Shown: positions 1-9,140, numbered from the stretch's first letter. The stretch is 48,464 nucleotides of DNA from Candidatus Thiomargarita nelsonii (GCA_000785145.2 JSZA02000006.1:1-48464); one strand, 5' to 3'. The notes: generated by a model not told the origin, from the sequence alone. A program made the numbers and translations.

Positions 1-76
1 TTTTATGTTTCCGAGGCAAAAGTTTTCGCGCAGCGAAAACTTTTGCCTCGGAAGGCAATCCTTTATGGTTGCCCGA
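1..76. repeat. Palindrome plus GGCAATCC...GGTTGCCC repeat fragment
   Basis: Bases 7-52 form a long hairpin (arms CCGAGGCAAAAGTTTTCGC and its complement, short loop), followed by a half copy of the GGCAATCCTTTATGGTTGCCC repeat. The same junction of these two repeats recurs inside the 37892-38021 element, so this is probably the right part of another copy cut by the window edge. Confidence 0.75.
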
Positions 77-127
77 CACGATATGGCATTTTTGCTCCGC
101 GTGGGAACGAGAAAAACAACGAGATTT

Positions 128-316
128 TGTTTCGGGAATGGAGCGTAGCGGATTTCCCGCAACGAAGTAAGCGAAGCTAAACCTATATGTTGTTTCGGGA
201 ATGGAGCGTAGCGGATTTCCCGCAACGAAGTAAGCGAAGCTAAACCTATATGTTGTTTCGGGAATGGAGCGTAGCGGATTTCCCGCTCCTCTGGTCAGCG
301 AAGCTAAACAACGAAA
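128..316. repeat. 63-bp tandem repeat, three copies
   Basis: Units start at 128, 191 and 254 (period 63). Each holds a small inverted repeat (TTTCGGGAATGGAGCG... GCGGATTTCCCG) and the tail AACGAAGTAAGCGAAGCTAAA; the third copy diverges in its tail. No unique spacers, so not a CRISPR. No gene is seen in 1-377. Confidence 0.85.
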
Positions 317-317
317 G

Positions 318-346
318 AAATCCTATTTCTTTAAGAAATAGGATTT
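318..346. repeat. AAATCCTATTTCTT palindrome, copy 1
   Basis: A near-perfect hairpin with arms of about 14 bp (AAATCCTATTTCTT). It lies downstream of the ProQ/FinO gene and could end its transcription. Five more copies lie at 4099, 4156, 5144, 9141 and 10914. Confidence 0.8.
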
Positions 347-377
347 CTATAAATGTATCGGTGGGAACAGAGTAAAT

Positions 378-1376
378 TTAATCTCTAGCCTTCTTCACCT
401 GCACCGACAACCCCCCATCCTCAATCACCCCTCCACTAACCAACTTACCCTGCAACAAAACAATACACTCACGACCCTCAGCATCATGTTGAGCCAATGT
501 ATTCAAACACTTACGATAATTCTTCACAGAAAAACCAACACGATAAACCTCCTCCGCCTGCCCCACCAGCACAACATCCCAAAAAAGCTTCATTTTAGTC
601 GTCCCCGGCGTACCCACCTCTGGCAAAATATCGCGTGGCACCTGCTCAGACTTTAATGGTAAAGTGATTTTCAAGCTTTGTACCTCAATACGAGCAGATT
701 GATTATTTGGCATAACGTCTCCTGACTTCATCAAATTTGAGTTTTTTGACACCACCACAACTGGCACCTTCTTTTGCACAACCTTTCCTTCTTTTTTCCG
801 ACTCCTCAAAAATAACTCAACCTCCTCCTCAGTCACCTCACTGACCACCTCACCCTCCAAATTAATCCTCGGATTACCCACCTTGCTTTTAGCAATATTA
901 TACTTATAAAAATTACAATAAACCCGCATAGCATTCTTAATATCTTCCAAAACCATACCTTCCGGCAACCTATCCTTCACCGCCTCAAACAACGTCTTTC
1001 CTAAACCAATAGCAAAAGCACGAATTTTCTCATGACTTCTATGCGGTATAAAACACTTAGGATAAGTCGCACACAAAAACTCAAGCGCCGCCTTTATACG
1101 AAAATAACGCCGTTGCTTTGCAGTCATCTCATTAAAAGGAGTTGGATTTGAAGCAAGCCAAGACTCTAACCCCGCCTTCGCATCTTGAAGGTTTTCCCCA
1201 AGCGGTTTGGTTGTCAAAACAGACTGTTCACCACTATCCTTTCCACTGTAAATAATATGATAACCAGTCTCAACACCTTTTTCTTTTGCTTTGGTTTTCA
1301 GAAACTTCTCAATCTCATACTGCTCTGAAAATACCTCACGGAGCAGCTTATTTAGCCCTTTTTTATCAAGGTTCAT
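378..1376 (-). CDS. ProQ/FinO domain RNA-binding protein
   Basis: Protein of 332 aa. Residues about 85-185 match the ProQ/FinO fold: a helix ending in YPKCF, then a IGLGKTLFEAV-type segment, a helix with NAMRVYCNFYKYN, and a strand-turn NPRINLEGEVVSEVTEEE close to the family's usual end of domain. Such proteins are RNA chaperones that bind structured sRNAs and mRNA 3' ends. The remaining C-terminal part is lysine-rich (around 190-205) and then looks like an extra beta domain of unknown role (about 220-332), so the protein is longer than plain ProQ. It stands alone, facing the palindrome at 318-346. The domain call is by pattern recognition and fairly sure; targets are unknown. Confidence 0.75.
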   Translation of the reverse strand: MNLDKKGLNKLLREVFSEQYEIEKFLKTKAKEKGVETGYHIIYSGKDSGEQSVLTTKPLGENLQDAKAGLESWLASNPTPFNEMTAKQRRYFRIKAALEFLCATYPKCFIPHRSHEKIRAFAIGLGKTLFEAVKDRLPEGMVLEDIKNAMRVYCNFYKYNIAKSKVGNPRINLEGEVVSEVTEEEVELFLRSRKKEGKVVQKKVPVVVVSKNSNLMKSGDVMPNNQSARIEVQSLKITLPLKSEQVPRDILPEVGTPGTTKMKLFWDVVLVGQAEEVYRVGFSVKNYRKCLNTLAQHDAEGRECIVLLQGKLVSGGVIEDGGLSVQVKKARD

Positions 1377-1441
1377 GTCTTAACCACTTTCTTTTGAATT
1401 TGAATTAATAACCCTTACTTTCTGCCCGTAATCCCATGTAA

Positions 1442-2213
1442 AGGCTAATACACACCTAAGGCATCTGCACCGCCACCAAACAACAGCGCGGCAGCAACAA
1501 CACCTTCCATACAAGCCCAATAAATTCGTTGCGGAACAGGCGCATCAAGTTTTCCACCCGCCGTAATACTATCAATCACCAAAGAGCCAGAATCTGATGA
1601 AGTCACAAAAAATACCAGCACCAAGACAATGGCAAGGAATGAAGTGATTTCACTTAATGGTAAATTGGCCAGCATTTGAAAAAGAGCCGATGCCATTTTG
1701 TACTTGTTCAAGTCCACTGCCACCAAAAGCAGTCATCCAAATAAACCGTCCAGCCGTGGTAAAAAGTCTCATCTTCTCGTCCAATCCAATTACTCAGGGG
1801 AATGAAATTTTCCATATAGGCAAAGAATGTGCCACCAAAGCCATTGATAATCGCTAGGGTGGAGCCGGTGAGATTGCCCAAGGATGTAGTCCCCCAGTGG
1901 AACATAGTGGCACCCATAGCCGTATTAGCAGCTTCTGGCGTTAGCTTAGTCACATTTAGGGGTGAGCCGTACCATTCCGTATAATAGGCAACCGGCTCAG
2001 CAACACTCCAAAACATGAGCCCAATGCCCATACCAGCCGCAAACAGCATTGAAAACCAAGATAATAGGCTAAATTCCGGTTGCGCCTCTTGTCCACCAAT
2101 TTTTGATATTCCCAACAGGTAACACTATCAGCACCAAACAAAACAGGACAAAAATATTGGCACTGATTATCTTGCCCAACCTTATAATCGGTTGAATATC
2201 GATTACTGTGCAT
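1442..2213 (-). pseudogene. BCCT-family (betaine/choline/carnitine) transporter, decayed
   Basis: Pieces of a BCCT transporter lie in order but in different frames. They are the N-terminus (TDYKVGQDN) near 2200, SANIFVLFCLVLIV near 2140, then FSMLFAAGMGIGLMFWSVAEP (1990-2070), a shortened region with SLGNLT and FYHGWTV near 1760-1890, and the late membrane segment with FFVTSSDSGSLVIDS near 1590. A normal protein has over 500 residues; here under 260 codons remain. At least four internal deletions and two frame changes are visible, so no functional transporter can be made. The C-terminus is also cut after GGGADAL. Neighbours are trpD upstream and the ProQ/FinO gene downstream on the same strand. 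Confidence 0.88.
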
Positions 2214-2238
2214 AGCGGATGATTTTCTTTAGAGAATG

Positions 2239-3255
2239 TTAAAAACTTTGACTTAATTTAACCCACTCTGCCAATTTATCGCGGGCAGCACCGTTGCTCA
2301 AAACGGACTGTGCCTGTGTGATGCCATCAGCAAGGTTATCACTTAAATCAGCCGCATAAATGGCCGCGCCCGCATTGAGCGCAACAATATCTCTCGCTGG
2401 ACAGGCTTGATTGTCCAATACGCCACGCACCATAGCGACACTCTCTTCGACAGAATTAACTTGTATCTGACTTAACGGAGCGCGATTAAACCCAAAATCT
2501 TCGGGCGTCACAGTATAATTTGTGATAGCACCATTGCGTAACTCTGCAACGCTCGTCCCTGCCGCAAGACTGATTTCATCTAGCCCATCTTCTGAGTGGA
2601 CGACCAAAACGTGTGTACTGCCTAAACGTTTTAATACCTGAGCAATCGGCTCTACCCAAGCCTTGCTGAATACGCCAAGGAGTTGATTGGGGGCACCTGC
2701 TGGATTCGTCAATGGTCCTAATAAATTAAATAGAGTACGCACCCCCATTTCACGGCGAGGACCGATGGCATGTTTCATAGCCTTATGATGTAGAGGGGCA
2801 AACATAAAACCAATACCGATTTTATTAACACACACCGCCACTTGATCAGGCGAGATGTCAATTTTCACGCCCAAGCCTTCTAACACATCGGCACTGCCAG
2901 ATTGACTGGACACTGATCGATTGCCATGTTTTGCGACTTTCCCACCGGCGGCTGCCACGACAAGGCCACTGGTTGTGGAAATATTAAAAGTATTCATGCC
3001 ATCACCGCCTGTACCGACGATATCGACTAAATGTTGACTATCAACAGAGACGGGCGTGACAAGAGAACGCATAATTTGTGCTGCCGCCGCAATTTCTTCG
3101 ACGGTTTCACCTTTCATGCGGAGACCGATTAAAAAACCGCCTATTTGTGCGGGAGTAGCCTCACCAGTCATCAGGCTGTGCATGACGGATGACATTTCAT
3201 CCAAAGTTAAGTCACGATTTTCTGTAACGGCTTTTAATGCTGATTTAATATCCAT
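2239..3255 (-). CDS. trpD: Anthranilate phosphoribosyltransferase
   Basis: Full-length TrpD (338 aa). It transfers the phosphoribosyl group of PRPP to anthranilate in tryptophan synthesis, in the cytoplasm. Visible motifs are the PRPP loop GTGGDG (81-86), NIST (91-94), KHGN with the following serines (109-117), and the [10 protein letters not shown] segment that binds the second metal. The usual partners trpG and trpC are not beside it: downstream lies a BCCT pseudogene, upstream a divergent cysteine-cluster gene. The 83-bp gap to the divergent gene start (3256-3338) must hold both promoters; I could not pick convincing -35/-10 pairs. High confidence. Confidence 0.97.
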   Translation of the reverse strand: MDIKSALKAVTENRDLTLDEMSSVMHSLMTGEATPAQIGGFLIGLRMKGETVEEIAAAAQIMRSLVTPVSVDSQHLVDIVGTGGDGMNTFNISTTSGLVVAAAGGKVAKHGNRSVSSQSGSADVLEGLGVKIDISPDQVAVCVNKIGIGFMFAPLHHKAMKHAIGPRREMGVRTLFNLLGPLTNPAGAPNQLLGVFSKAWVEPIAQVLKRLGSTHVLVVHSEDGLDEISLAAGTSVAELRNGAITNYTVTPEDFGFNRAPLSQIQVNSVEESVAMVRGVLDNQACPARDIVALNAGAAIYAADLSDNLADGITQAQSVLSNGAARDKLAEWVKLSQSF

Positions 3256-3338
3256 TTTTTTTTATTGGCTATCACTTTCTTTGAAAAAGTTTATTATAAG
3301 GATGGATTGCTATTTGTGCAATGTTCAGGAGATTAGAC

Positions 3339-4100
3339 ATGAAAAAAACCAGTAACACGGCGGGAATATTTAAAGTCGATATTGAAACCCCCCTTGGACC
3401 TATCAAGAGCAATGTGACTGTGGATACCGGACCGATGCGCCTGGCGGAATTAGTCCCTTCTGCCATAGAATTGACCAACATTCTGATGCAAAGGGCGGAA
3501 AAAAAACAGAATGATCAGGGAAAAACCGTTTCATGCAAGGCAGGGTGTGGGGCCTGTTGCCGGCATATGGTTCCATTGTCAGCACCGGAAGCCTTCTTTG
3601 TTTTCGACATTCTCAATTCGATCAGGGGAGAAAAAAAGCAGCTATTTGTGGAACGTTTTAATCAAATTGCCAAACAGTTGGAGGCGCAACATGTCATTGA
3701 TCTATTTCTTTCAGAGAACTTTGATGATGACAAAGTATATGCCCTAGCCGTCGACTATTTTTCCTGGCAGATACCTTGTCCCTTTCTGATCAATGAATCC
3801 TGCGCCATTCATTCATTTAGACCGGTAGCCTGCCGAGAGTATAGCGTTAGCTCATCACCGCAACTTTGCACAACCCCCTTTACCGGAAAAGTGAACAAAA
3901 TTCCCATGCCACTACCGCTGTCTATGCCTCTTGCTCGTCTGACAGCCGATTTGACATCATTGGATATCAAATTAATACCCCTTAGTCTGGCCCCACTTTG
4001 GGTACAAAAGCATAAGCCTATCAATCAGCAAACTTGGCCGGGATTGGAACTGTTTAAAGCGTTTATCGAACATATCGGGCCGCCTGCTCTGCATGACTAA
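3339..4100 (+). CDS. YkgJ-family cysteine cluster protein
   Basis: Protein of 253 aa from the ATG at 3339, which I prefer to the in-frame ATG at 3321 because AGGAG (3327-3331) sits at the right distance. Residues 66-74 have the C-x3-C-x2-CC pattern and a second cluster C-x6-C...C follows (CPFLINESC, then FRPVACREY). This is the Zn/Fe-S binding signature of the YkgJ/CxxCxxCC family, whose biochemical role is not established. It is transcribed divergently from trpD. The TAA stop overlaps the first base pairs of the palindrome starting at 4099, so that repeat directly abuts the coding end. Confidence 0.85.
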   Translation: MKKTSNTAGIFKVDIETPLGPIKSNVTVDTGPMRLAELVPSAIELTNILMQRAEKKQNDQGKTVSCKAGCGACCRHMVPLSAPEAFFVFDILNSIRGEKKQLFVERFNQIAKQLEAQHVIDLFLSENFDDDKVYALAVDYFSWQIPCPFLINESCAIHSFRPVACREYSVSSSPQLCTTPFTGKVNKIPMPLPLSMPLARLTADLTSLDIKLIPLSLAPLWVQKHKPINQQTWPGLELFKAFIEHIGPPALHD

Positions 4101-4184
4101 ATCCTATTTCTTAAAGAAATAGGATTTCTTTGGAAGTTTTTAACATTATTTATAGAAATCCTATTTCTTAAAGAAATAGGATTT
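4099..4184. repeat. Two AAATCCTATTTCTT palindromes
   Basis: Two near-identical 29-bp hairpins at 4099-4127 and 4156-4184, between the convergent YkgJ-family gene and moeB. Position suits a bidirectional transcription end, but the same repeat also occurs in front of genes, so that role is uncertain. Confidence 0.85.
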
Positions 4185-4215
4185 CTTTGATACTGACCAT
4201 AAAAAAAATTAACAA

Positions 4216-4953
4216 TTAACACACTGGACAACCCTTATTTTTCACCAATTTAACCCGATTAAATTCCATATTCAAAGCATCAATCAACAACAATTCCCCG
4301 TTCAGTGTATCACCCACATCCATAATCACTTTCATCGCTTCTAATGCTTGTAAACTACCAATAATCCCCACGATGGGGGCTAATATGCCGGTTTGGCTAC
4401 AAGTTTCATTGATGTCATCGTTACTCGGATATAAGCAACGATAACAGGGACTATCGGGTAGATAACCACGAAAAACTGAAATTTGTCCTTCCATGCGTAT
4501 CGCAGCCCCGGAGACTAAAGGGGTTTTTGTGTTGACACAGGCTTGATTAATAGCAAAGCGCGTCGGTAAATTATCGCTACAATCTAGCACCACATCGACA
4601 TTGGCAACTTCTTCTGCTAAAGCCTCGTCATCCAATTGTTGATAAAGTGGTGTCACCTCGATCAGCGGATTTAAGGCTAATAAAGTTTCGCGGGCGGATT
4701 CTACTTTGGGTTTACCAATCTCATGGGTATTATGAATAATTTGGCGTTGCAAGTTAGATAAATCGACTACATCAAAATCGCATAGTCGTAAATGCCCTAT
4801 CCCTGCCGCTGCTAAATACATCGCCGCTGGTGAGCCTAACCCCCCCATGCCAATAATCAATACTTTAGCGTTCAATAAACGCTCTTGGCCTTCTATTCCC
4901 ACTTGGGGCAATAAAATTTGGCGGCTATAACGTAATAATTGTGCATCGTCCAT
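4216..4953 (-). CDS. moeB: Molybdopterin-synthase adenylyltransferase MoeB (ThiF/HesA family)
   Basis: E1-like enzyme of 245 aa. Motifs: nucleotide loop GMGGLGSPAA (35-44), the arginine-containing SNLQRQI, the candidate active Cys185 (NETCSQTG), and a zinc site made of C170-x2-C173 and the terminal CPVC (242-245). MoeB adenylates the C-terminal glycine of MoaD for molybdopterin synthesis. ThiF of thiamine synthesis is the main alternative and cannot be excluded, since neither moaD nor thiS is adjacent. There is no C-terminal rhodanese domain. The first 17 coding bases, start codon included, are part of an 83-bp tandem repeat extending upstream, so its leader has been duplicated. Confidence 0.9.
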   Translation of the reverse strand: MDDAQLLRYSRQILLPQVGIEGQERLLNAKVLIIGMGGLGSPAAMYLAAAGIGHLRLCDFDVVDLSNLQRQIIHNTHEIGKPKVESARETLLALNPLIEVTPLYQQLDDEALAEEVANVDVVLDCSDNLPTRFAINQACVNTKTPLVSGAAIRMEGQISVFRGYLPDSPCYRCLYPSNDDINETCSQTGILAPIVGIIGSLQALEAMKVIMDVGDTLNGELLLIDALNMEFNRVKLVKNKGCPVC

Positions 4954-5143
4954 CTATTTATTTTCCACGATTTAAATGTTTTTCGGGAAATCCGCGGAGC
5001 GAAATTCCCGAAACAACAAAATTGTGCATCGTCCATCTATTTATTTTCCACGATTTAAATGTTTTTCGGGAAATCCGCGGAGCGAAATTCCCGAAACAAC
5101 AAAATTGTGCATCGTCCATCTATTTATTTTCCACGATTTAAAA
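4938..5143. repeat. 83-bp tandem repeat covering the moeB start
   Basis: Copies begin near 4938, 5021 and 5104 (period 83; the third is partial). On the minus strand each carries the moeB start codon and first codons (MDDAQ), and two also hold the palindrome TTTCGGGAAATCC...AATTCCCGAAA. Duplication of the translation start region is direct from the sequence. Confidence 0.9.
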
Positions 5144-5172
5144 AAATCCTATTTCTTAAAGAAATAGGATTT
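5144..5172. repeat. AAATCCTATTTCTT palindrome upstream of ugd
   Basis: Same 29-bp hairpin with a TTTTT tail, in a context identical to the copy at 10914 (TTAAAA before, TTTTTAGATT after). It lies between divergent moeB and ugd. A related GTCCAAGAT hairpin follows at 5202-5220, about 35 bp before the ugd start. Confidence 0.85.
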
Positions 5173-5253
5173 TTAGATTACTACTGATATTATATATAGG
5201 AGTCCAAGATTTATCTTGGAATTTTTTTCTACCTTGCACGAGCGAAAAATAGT

Positions 5254-6621
5254 ATGCATATTAGCATTTTTGGATCAGGTTATGTTGGTTTAGTCACAGG
5301 CACATGCCTTGCCGACGTAGGCAATCATGTCTTATGTGTCGATGTAGATGCGAATAAAATTGCCCAGTTGCAACAAGGCAAAGTGCCTATTCATGAACCC
5401 GGTTTAGCGTCACTTTTAAAAACCAATATCGCAGCGGGGCGTTTGCAATTTACCACTGATGTCGCCAAAGCGGTCGCACACGGCGAAATTCAGTGCATTG
5501 CCGTAGGAACGCCGCCCGATGAAGATGGTGCCGCCGATCTGCAATATGTGTTGCAAGTGGCTGAGACCATTGGTAAACACATGACGGATTATAAGGTGAT
5601 TATGGATAAATCCACCGTGCCCGTCGGGACAGCGGATAAAGTGCGTGCCACGGTGCAAGCTGCACTAGATGCTCGTGGGGTAGTCTACGATTTTGATGTT
5701 GTCTCTAATCCTGAATTTTTAAAAGAGGGGGCTGCCATTTCCGATTTTATGAAACCTGATCGCATTGTCGTCGGTACTGATAAAGCCCGTCCCACAGCAT
5801 TAATGCGTGAACTTTATGCACCCTTTAATCGCAATAGCGATAGGTTGCTTATTATGGATATTCGTTCGGCAGAATTGACCAAATATGCGGCTAATGCTAT
5901 GTTGGCGACTAAAATCAGTTTTATGAATGAAATGGCTCAGATTGCGGAAAAGGTTGGGGCTGATATTGAACAAGTGCGTCTGGGTATCGGTTCTGATCCT
6001 CGGATTGGGTTTCATTTTATTTATCCTGGGGCAGGGTATGGGGGCTCCTGTTTTGGGAAAGACATAGGCGCCTTGGAACGCACAGCCCAACAATTCGGTG
6101 TAGAAGCTCGAATCTTACAAGCCGTTAAAACCGTCAACAGAAAACAACAACAGCGCTTATTTGAAAAAATTCAAAAGCATTTCCAAGATAATTTGCAAGG
6201 TCGCTGCTTTGCCATCTGGGGCTTGGCTTTTAAACCGGATACCGATGATATGCGCGATGCACCCAGTCGCAAATTAATGGAGGCGTTATGGGCAGCCGGT
6301 GCGAGGGTGCAAGCTTATGATCCAGAAGCGATGTCTGAAGCTCGGCGAATTTATGGTGAGCGTTCTGATTTACAATTGTGTGACACACCCGAAGCGACTC
6401 TTCAAGATGCGGATGCTTTAGTCATTGTCACGGAATGGAAACTGTTTCGTAGTCCTCATTTTGATCTGATTAAAGATCGCCTCAAGCAAGCGGTGATTTT
6501 TGATGGGCGTAATCTTTATGAGCCGGAAAGAATGCGTCAGCGGGGCTTTGTTTATTATGCGATTGGGCGTGGGTCCAAAGCTAAAGCTTTGGACTCCAAA
6601 AAATCACCGCAAACCTGCTAA
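5254..6621 (+). CDS. ugd: UDP-glucose 6-dehydrogenase
   Basis: Oxidises UDP-glucose to UDP-glucuronate with NAD+, a precursor for acidic polysaccharide, and so fits the large EPS cluster further right although it stands apart and on the other strand. Seen: Rossmann GSGYVG (7-12), VGTPPDEDG (84-92), [10 protein letters not shown] (152-161), ELTKYAANA with Lys210, and the catalytic Cys266 in [10 protein letters not shown]. All catalytic residues are present. The protein is 455 aa. Its natural end seems to be YYAIGRG; the last 16 residues or so are encoded by a 69-bp repeat containing a GTCCAAAGC hairpin, which has replaced the original C-terminus and stop. Confidence 0.96.
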   Translation: MHISIFGSGYVGLVTGTCLADVGNHVLCVDVDANKIAQLQQGKVPIHEPGLASLLKTNIAAGRLQFTTDVAKAVAHGEIQCIAVGTPPDEDGAADLQYVLQVAETIGKHMTDYKVIMDKSTVPVGTADKVRATVQAALDARGVVYDFDVVSNPEFLKEGAAISDFMKPDRIVVGTDKARPTALMRELYAPFNRNSDRLLIMDIRSAELTKYAANAMLATKISFMNEMAQIAEKVGADIEQVRLGIGSDPRIGFHFIYPGAGYGGSCFGKDIGALERTAQQFGVEARILQAVKTVNRKQQQRLFEKIQKHFQDNLQGRCFAIWGLAFKPDTDDMRDAPSRKLMEALWAAGARVQAYDPEAMSEARRIYGERSDLQLCDTPEATLQDADALVIVTEWKLFRSPHFDLIKDRLKQAVIFDGRNLYEPERMRQRGFVYYAIGRGSKAKALDSKKSPQTC

Positions 6622-6708
6622 CAACATATTTGCCTGTGTGGGTCCAAAGCTAAAGCTTTGGACTCCAAAAAATCACCGCAAACCTGCTAACAACATATTT
6701 GCCTGTGG
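6571..6708. repeat. 69-bp tandem duplication with GTCCAAAGC hairpin
   Basis: Units at 6571-6639 and 6640-6708. Each starts with GTCCAAAGCTAAAGCTTTGGAC-type hairpin bases and ends with the reverse complement of the last codons (ANMLLAGLR) of the convergent gene. The duplication therefore carries coding ends of both neighbours. Confidence 0.88.
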
Positions 6709-7371
6709 AATACATCCTCTGCCCACCATCCATACAACTTTATGTGAATTAGTCGGTAAACTGTCAGGTACTTGGTACAATACCAATTCTTTGGAGGTTG
6801 TACGACTATAAGTCGTTAACGCTATTGTGTAAATTTCCCCGTAGGTAATTGGCAAATAGCGAGGCCATGGCAGTCTTGCTTGATAAGCAGGCCACTTTAA
6901 TCTGGCTTTTTGTCCTGTCTTTTTGTGTGTGATTAATAGGCGACTGGCAGTGTAGCTTTTACTCTCAGGGCGCCATAAAATCACACGCTCAGAAGGCGCA
7001 ATGCAAAAATAGCGTTTTTGTGTGCTAATATCTATTAACCAAATCTTTTCAAGTTGTAAGATACCACGAACAGTTTCTCTAGTTTTCAAGAAATCCGCTA
7101 AGCTCGTCACTAAGGTGTCATCACCTTTATTACCCTTGTTTTTTAATGGGTCTTCTAATCTGCCTTGATAGGGACCGCTTATGCTTTGTACGCCACCGCT
7201 GGAAAATACCACAGTAATGTTTGCATCGGCAGGCAGATTGATCGCTGTCTGACTGTCAAGTAATTGCCCTCTAGGGAATAATTGGATCTCATCAGAGTGA
7301 ATAACCACCATATCGGCTGCTTGCGCGACACTGATAAGCGTGGTCAAAAATATCAGGGGTAATCTCAACAT
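6673..7371 (-). CDS. Secreted protein of unknown function
   Basis: Protein of 232 aa with a clear signal peptide: MLRLPLIFLTTLISVAQA, likely cleaved after AQA (18). It is thus periplasmic or surface-exposed. The first domain (about 20-75) reads IQLFPRGQLLDSQTAINLPA then a strand-rich VVFSSGGVQSISGPYQG, reminiscent of FecR-like beta-strand regions, but I do not assign a family. The C-terminal half has GEIYTIALTTYSR and PDSLPTNSHKVVWMVGRGC. Its 3' end falls inside the second unit of a 69-bp repeat, so the last nine or so residues are duplicated in the DNA. It is divergent from the ATPase gene at 7508. Confidence 0.6.
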   Translation of the reverse strand: MLRLPLIFLTTLISVAQAADMVVIHSDEIQLFPRGQLLDSQTAINLPADANITVVFSSGGVQSISGPYQGRLEDPLKNKGNKGDDTLVTSLADFLKTRETVRGILQLEKIWLIDISTQKRYFCIAPSERVILWRPESKSYTASRLLITHKKTGQKARLKWPAYQARLPWPRYLPITYGEIYTIALTTYSRTTSKELVLYQVPDSLPTNSHKVVWMVGRGCIPQANMLLAGLR

Positions 7372-7403
7372 AGTTTAACTCCTCATAAATTTTCGGGTAT
7401 TTT

Positions 7404-7453
7404 GGAGTCCAAGATTTATCTTGGGAGACCGTCCAAGATAAATCTTGGACTCC
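7404..7453. repeat. Paired GTCCAAGAT hairpins between divergent genes
   Basis: Two copies of the GTCCAAGAT hairpin in opposite orientation form a 50-bp inverted repeat between the secreted-protein gene and the ATPase gene, close to where their promoters should be. Confidence 0.85.
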
Positions 7454-7507
7454 AAAATTCAAACAACAGCCCCTATTTTAAAATAAAATGAAAAAAATTG
7501 TTTATCC

Positions 7508-8374
7508 ATGCCCTCATCTGTATCAGATTTTTTTGTAAGATGGCAAAGCAGTCCCTTTGTTGTCGGTCCACCGATTACCAAGCCACGCCAGTTTTTTGGA
7601 CGTGAATATATAGTTAAGCGTATTTTTGATGTTTGGAAATACACGCCCTTACAGCATATCAGCATTGTCGGCTTAAAACGCAGCGGTAAAACGTCTTTAT
7701 TACATTATCTGCGCCACATCATTGATACACCTCGTGAGAAACTGCGCCCCGGACAGCGTAATAATTGGTTGCCCCCCGGTTATCAATGGGTTTTTGTGGA
7801 TTTTCAAGATCCACGTATGTGTTATCAAGAAAGTTTATTGCGGCATATTTTGATAGAACTTGATATGCCAATGCCAGAGACGTGTGATTTGGTCAATTTT
7901 ATGGAAATTATTGAGCATTATTTGGAAATTCCGACCGTGATTTTGCTCGATGAAATTAACGCGGGTTTAGCCTCACCCGATCTTGATGAACAATTTTGGT
8001 GGGGTATGCGCTCTTTGGGGAGCAATCATGCGGGGGGTAAGATAGGTTTTTTGTTAACCAGTTATAAACCACCTGAAGAAATGTTAGTTAATGATAACAA
8101 ACCATCTCCGTTTTTCAATATTTTTGGACATGTCCTGAATTTAGGGCCATTAACCAATGAGGAGGCATTGGAATTTATCAATAGTTCGCCACAAGCTTTT
8201 GAAAATAAAGATATTAAAGTGATAATGGCGCACACGGGACGTTGGCCTGCTTTGCTACAAATTTTTTGTCATTTGCGGTTGACGGCTCTTAAAGAGGGGA
8301 GACGTGATGATATTTGGCAAAGAGAAGCCTTGCAACGTATCAAACCGTATCGCTATTTGCTTGATTCGAGCTGA
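7508..8374 (+). CDS. P-loop ATPase (AAA/STAND-like)
   Basis: Protein of 288 aa. It has the RQFFGREYIVKRIF entry motif typical of AAA_16/STAND ATPases (28-41), Walker A GLKRSGKTS (55-63), Walker B TVILLDE (143-149), a sensor-like FLLTSY, and a C-terminal helical lid with GRWPALLQIFCHL. The family includes archaeal-type regulatory ATPases and NTPase parts of signalling proteins; no effector or sensor domain is fused here, so its role is unknown. The stop codon overlaps the first base of a four-copy hairpin array. Divergent from the secreted protein at 6673-7371; whether they act together is open. Confidence 0.75.
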   Translation: MPSSVSDFFVRWQSSPFVVGPPITKPRQFFGREYIVKRIFDVWKYTPLQHISIVGLKRSGKTSLLHYLRHIIDTPREKLRPGQRNNWLPPGYQWVFVDFQDPRMCYQESLLRHILIELDMPMPETCDLVNFMEIIEHYLEIPTVILLDEINAGLASPDLDEQFWWGMRSLGSNHAGGKIGFLLTSYKPPEEMLVNDNKPSPFFNIFGHVLNLGPLTNEEALEFINSSPQAFENKDIKVIMAHTGRWPALLQIFCHLRLTALKEGRRDDIWQREALQRIKPYRYLLDSS

Positions 8375-8680
8375 AAATCTTGGACAGGAGTCCAAAATTT
8401 ATTTTGGACGAGGCGCCCAAGATAAATCTTGGACTCCTTAAAAAACTTTGAAAATCTTGGACAGGAGTCCAAAATTTATTTTGGACGAGGCGCCCAAGAT
8501 AAATCTTGGACTCCTTAAAAAACTTTGAAAATCTTGGACAGGAGTCCAAAATTTATTTTGGACGAGGCGCCCAAGATAAATCTTGGACTCCTTAAAAAAC
8601 TTTGAAAATCTTGGACAGGAGTCCAAAATTTATTTTGGACGAGGCGCCCAAGATAAATCTTGGACTCCTTAAAAAACTTG
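8373..8680. repeat. 77-bp tandem array, four copies, hairpin-rich
   Basis: Units start at 8373, 8450, 8527 and 8604 (period exactly 77). Each holds one GTCCAAAAT..ATTTTGGAC hairpin and one CCAAGATAAATCTTGG hairpin. Copies are essentially identical, which points to recent amplification. No unique spacers. Confidence 0.93.
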
Positions 8681-8716
8681 TGTCGGCTCGATGAGCGCAG
8701 AGCCTGGGAACGAGAA
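8681..8716. repeat. GATGAGCGC...GGGAACGAG repeat tail
   Basis: The array ends in CTTGTGTCG...ATGAGCGCAGAGC.TGGGAACGAGA. The same tail lies in inverted orientation at 45791-45837 beside another hairpin array, so this motif travels with the arrays. Confidence 0.8.
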
Positions 8717-8745
8717 TATTACTGATAACTGATAACTGAAAAAAT

Positions 8746-9123
8746 ATGACTAAAAATACGCCCATTCCTAAGGAAATTAACCTACATCAAAAATCCCGTG
8801 TTTTAGAGCTGACATTCGACACTGGCGAACAATTTGAATTAAGCTGCGAATATTTGCGGGTTTATTCTCCGTCTGCTGAAGTGCGTGGACATGGTCCTGG
8901 TGAAGAAACATTGCAAATTGGCAAAGCGGATGTGAATATCGACAAAATAGAGCCTGTCGGCACCTATGCAATACAATTGTCTTTTGATGACGGGCATGAT
9001 ACCGGAATCTATTCTTGGGATTGGTTGTATCATATCAGCAAAAACCACGAAAAATTGTGGCAGACGTATCTGGATAAAATGGAAAAGGCGGGAGAAAAAC
9101 GGGCGCCGACTAGCGCAGGATAG
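8746..9123 (+). CDS. DUF971 protein (gamma-butyrobetaine hydroxylase-like N-domain)
   Basis: Protein of 125 aa. The sequence LELTFDTGEQFELSCEYLRV ... SPSAEVRGHG ... YAIQLSFDDGHDTGIYSWDWL is characteristic of DUF971, a small domain related to the N-terminal part of gamma-butyrobetaine dioxygenase. In many proteobacteria it stands just before ubiE; here about 1.85 kb of remnants and repeats separate the two. Its own function is not established, a link to ubiquinone genes being context only. Start ATG at 8746 fits; upstream there is an ACTGATAACTGATAACTG stretch. Confidence 0.88.
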   Translation: MTKNTPIPKEINLHQKSRVLELTFDTGEQFELSCEYLRVYSPSAEVRGHGPGEETLQIGKADVNIDKIEPVGTYAIQLSFDDGHDTGIYSWDWLYHISKNHEKLWQTYLDKMEKAGEKRAPTSAG

Positions 9124-9140
9124 GAGAGCCAATCTCAAAG

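Noticed and set aside
128..316. Possible CRISPR array
   Set aside because: The units are whole 63-bp tandem copies without unique spacers, and no cas genes are nearby. The same reasoning rejects 8373-8680 and 45841-46084.
4099..4184. Calling the AAATCCTATTTCTT palindromes intrinsic terminators
   Set aside because: The arms are AT-rich with few G-C pairs, and identical copies occur upstream of genes, so the position alone does not prove termination.
8340..8626. Open frames on the minus strand reading ESKIYLGR-type sequence through the 77-bp array
   Set aside because: They are read entirely from tandem hairpin repeats and overlap the ATPase gene's end; the only composition is repeat-derived.
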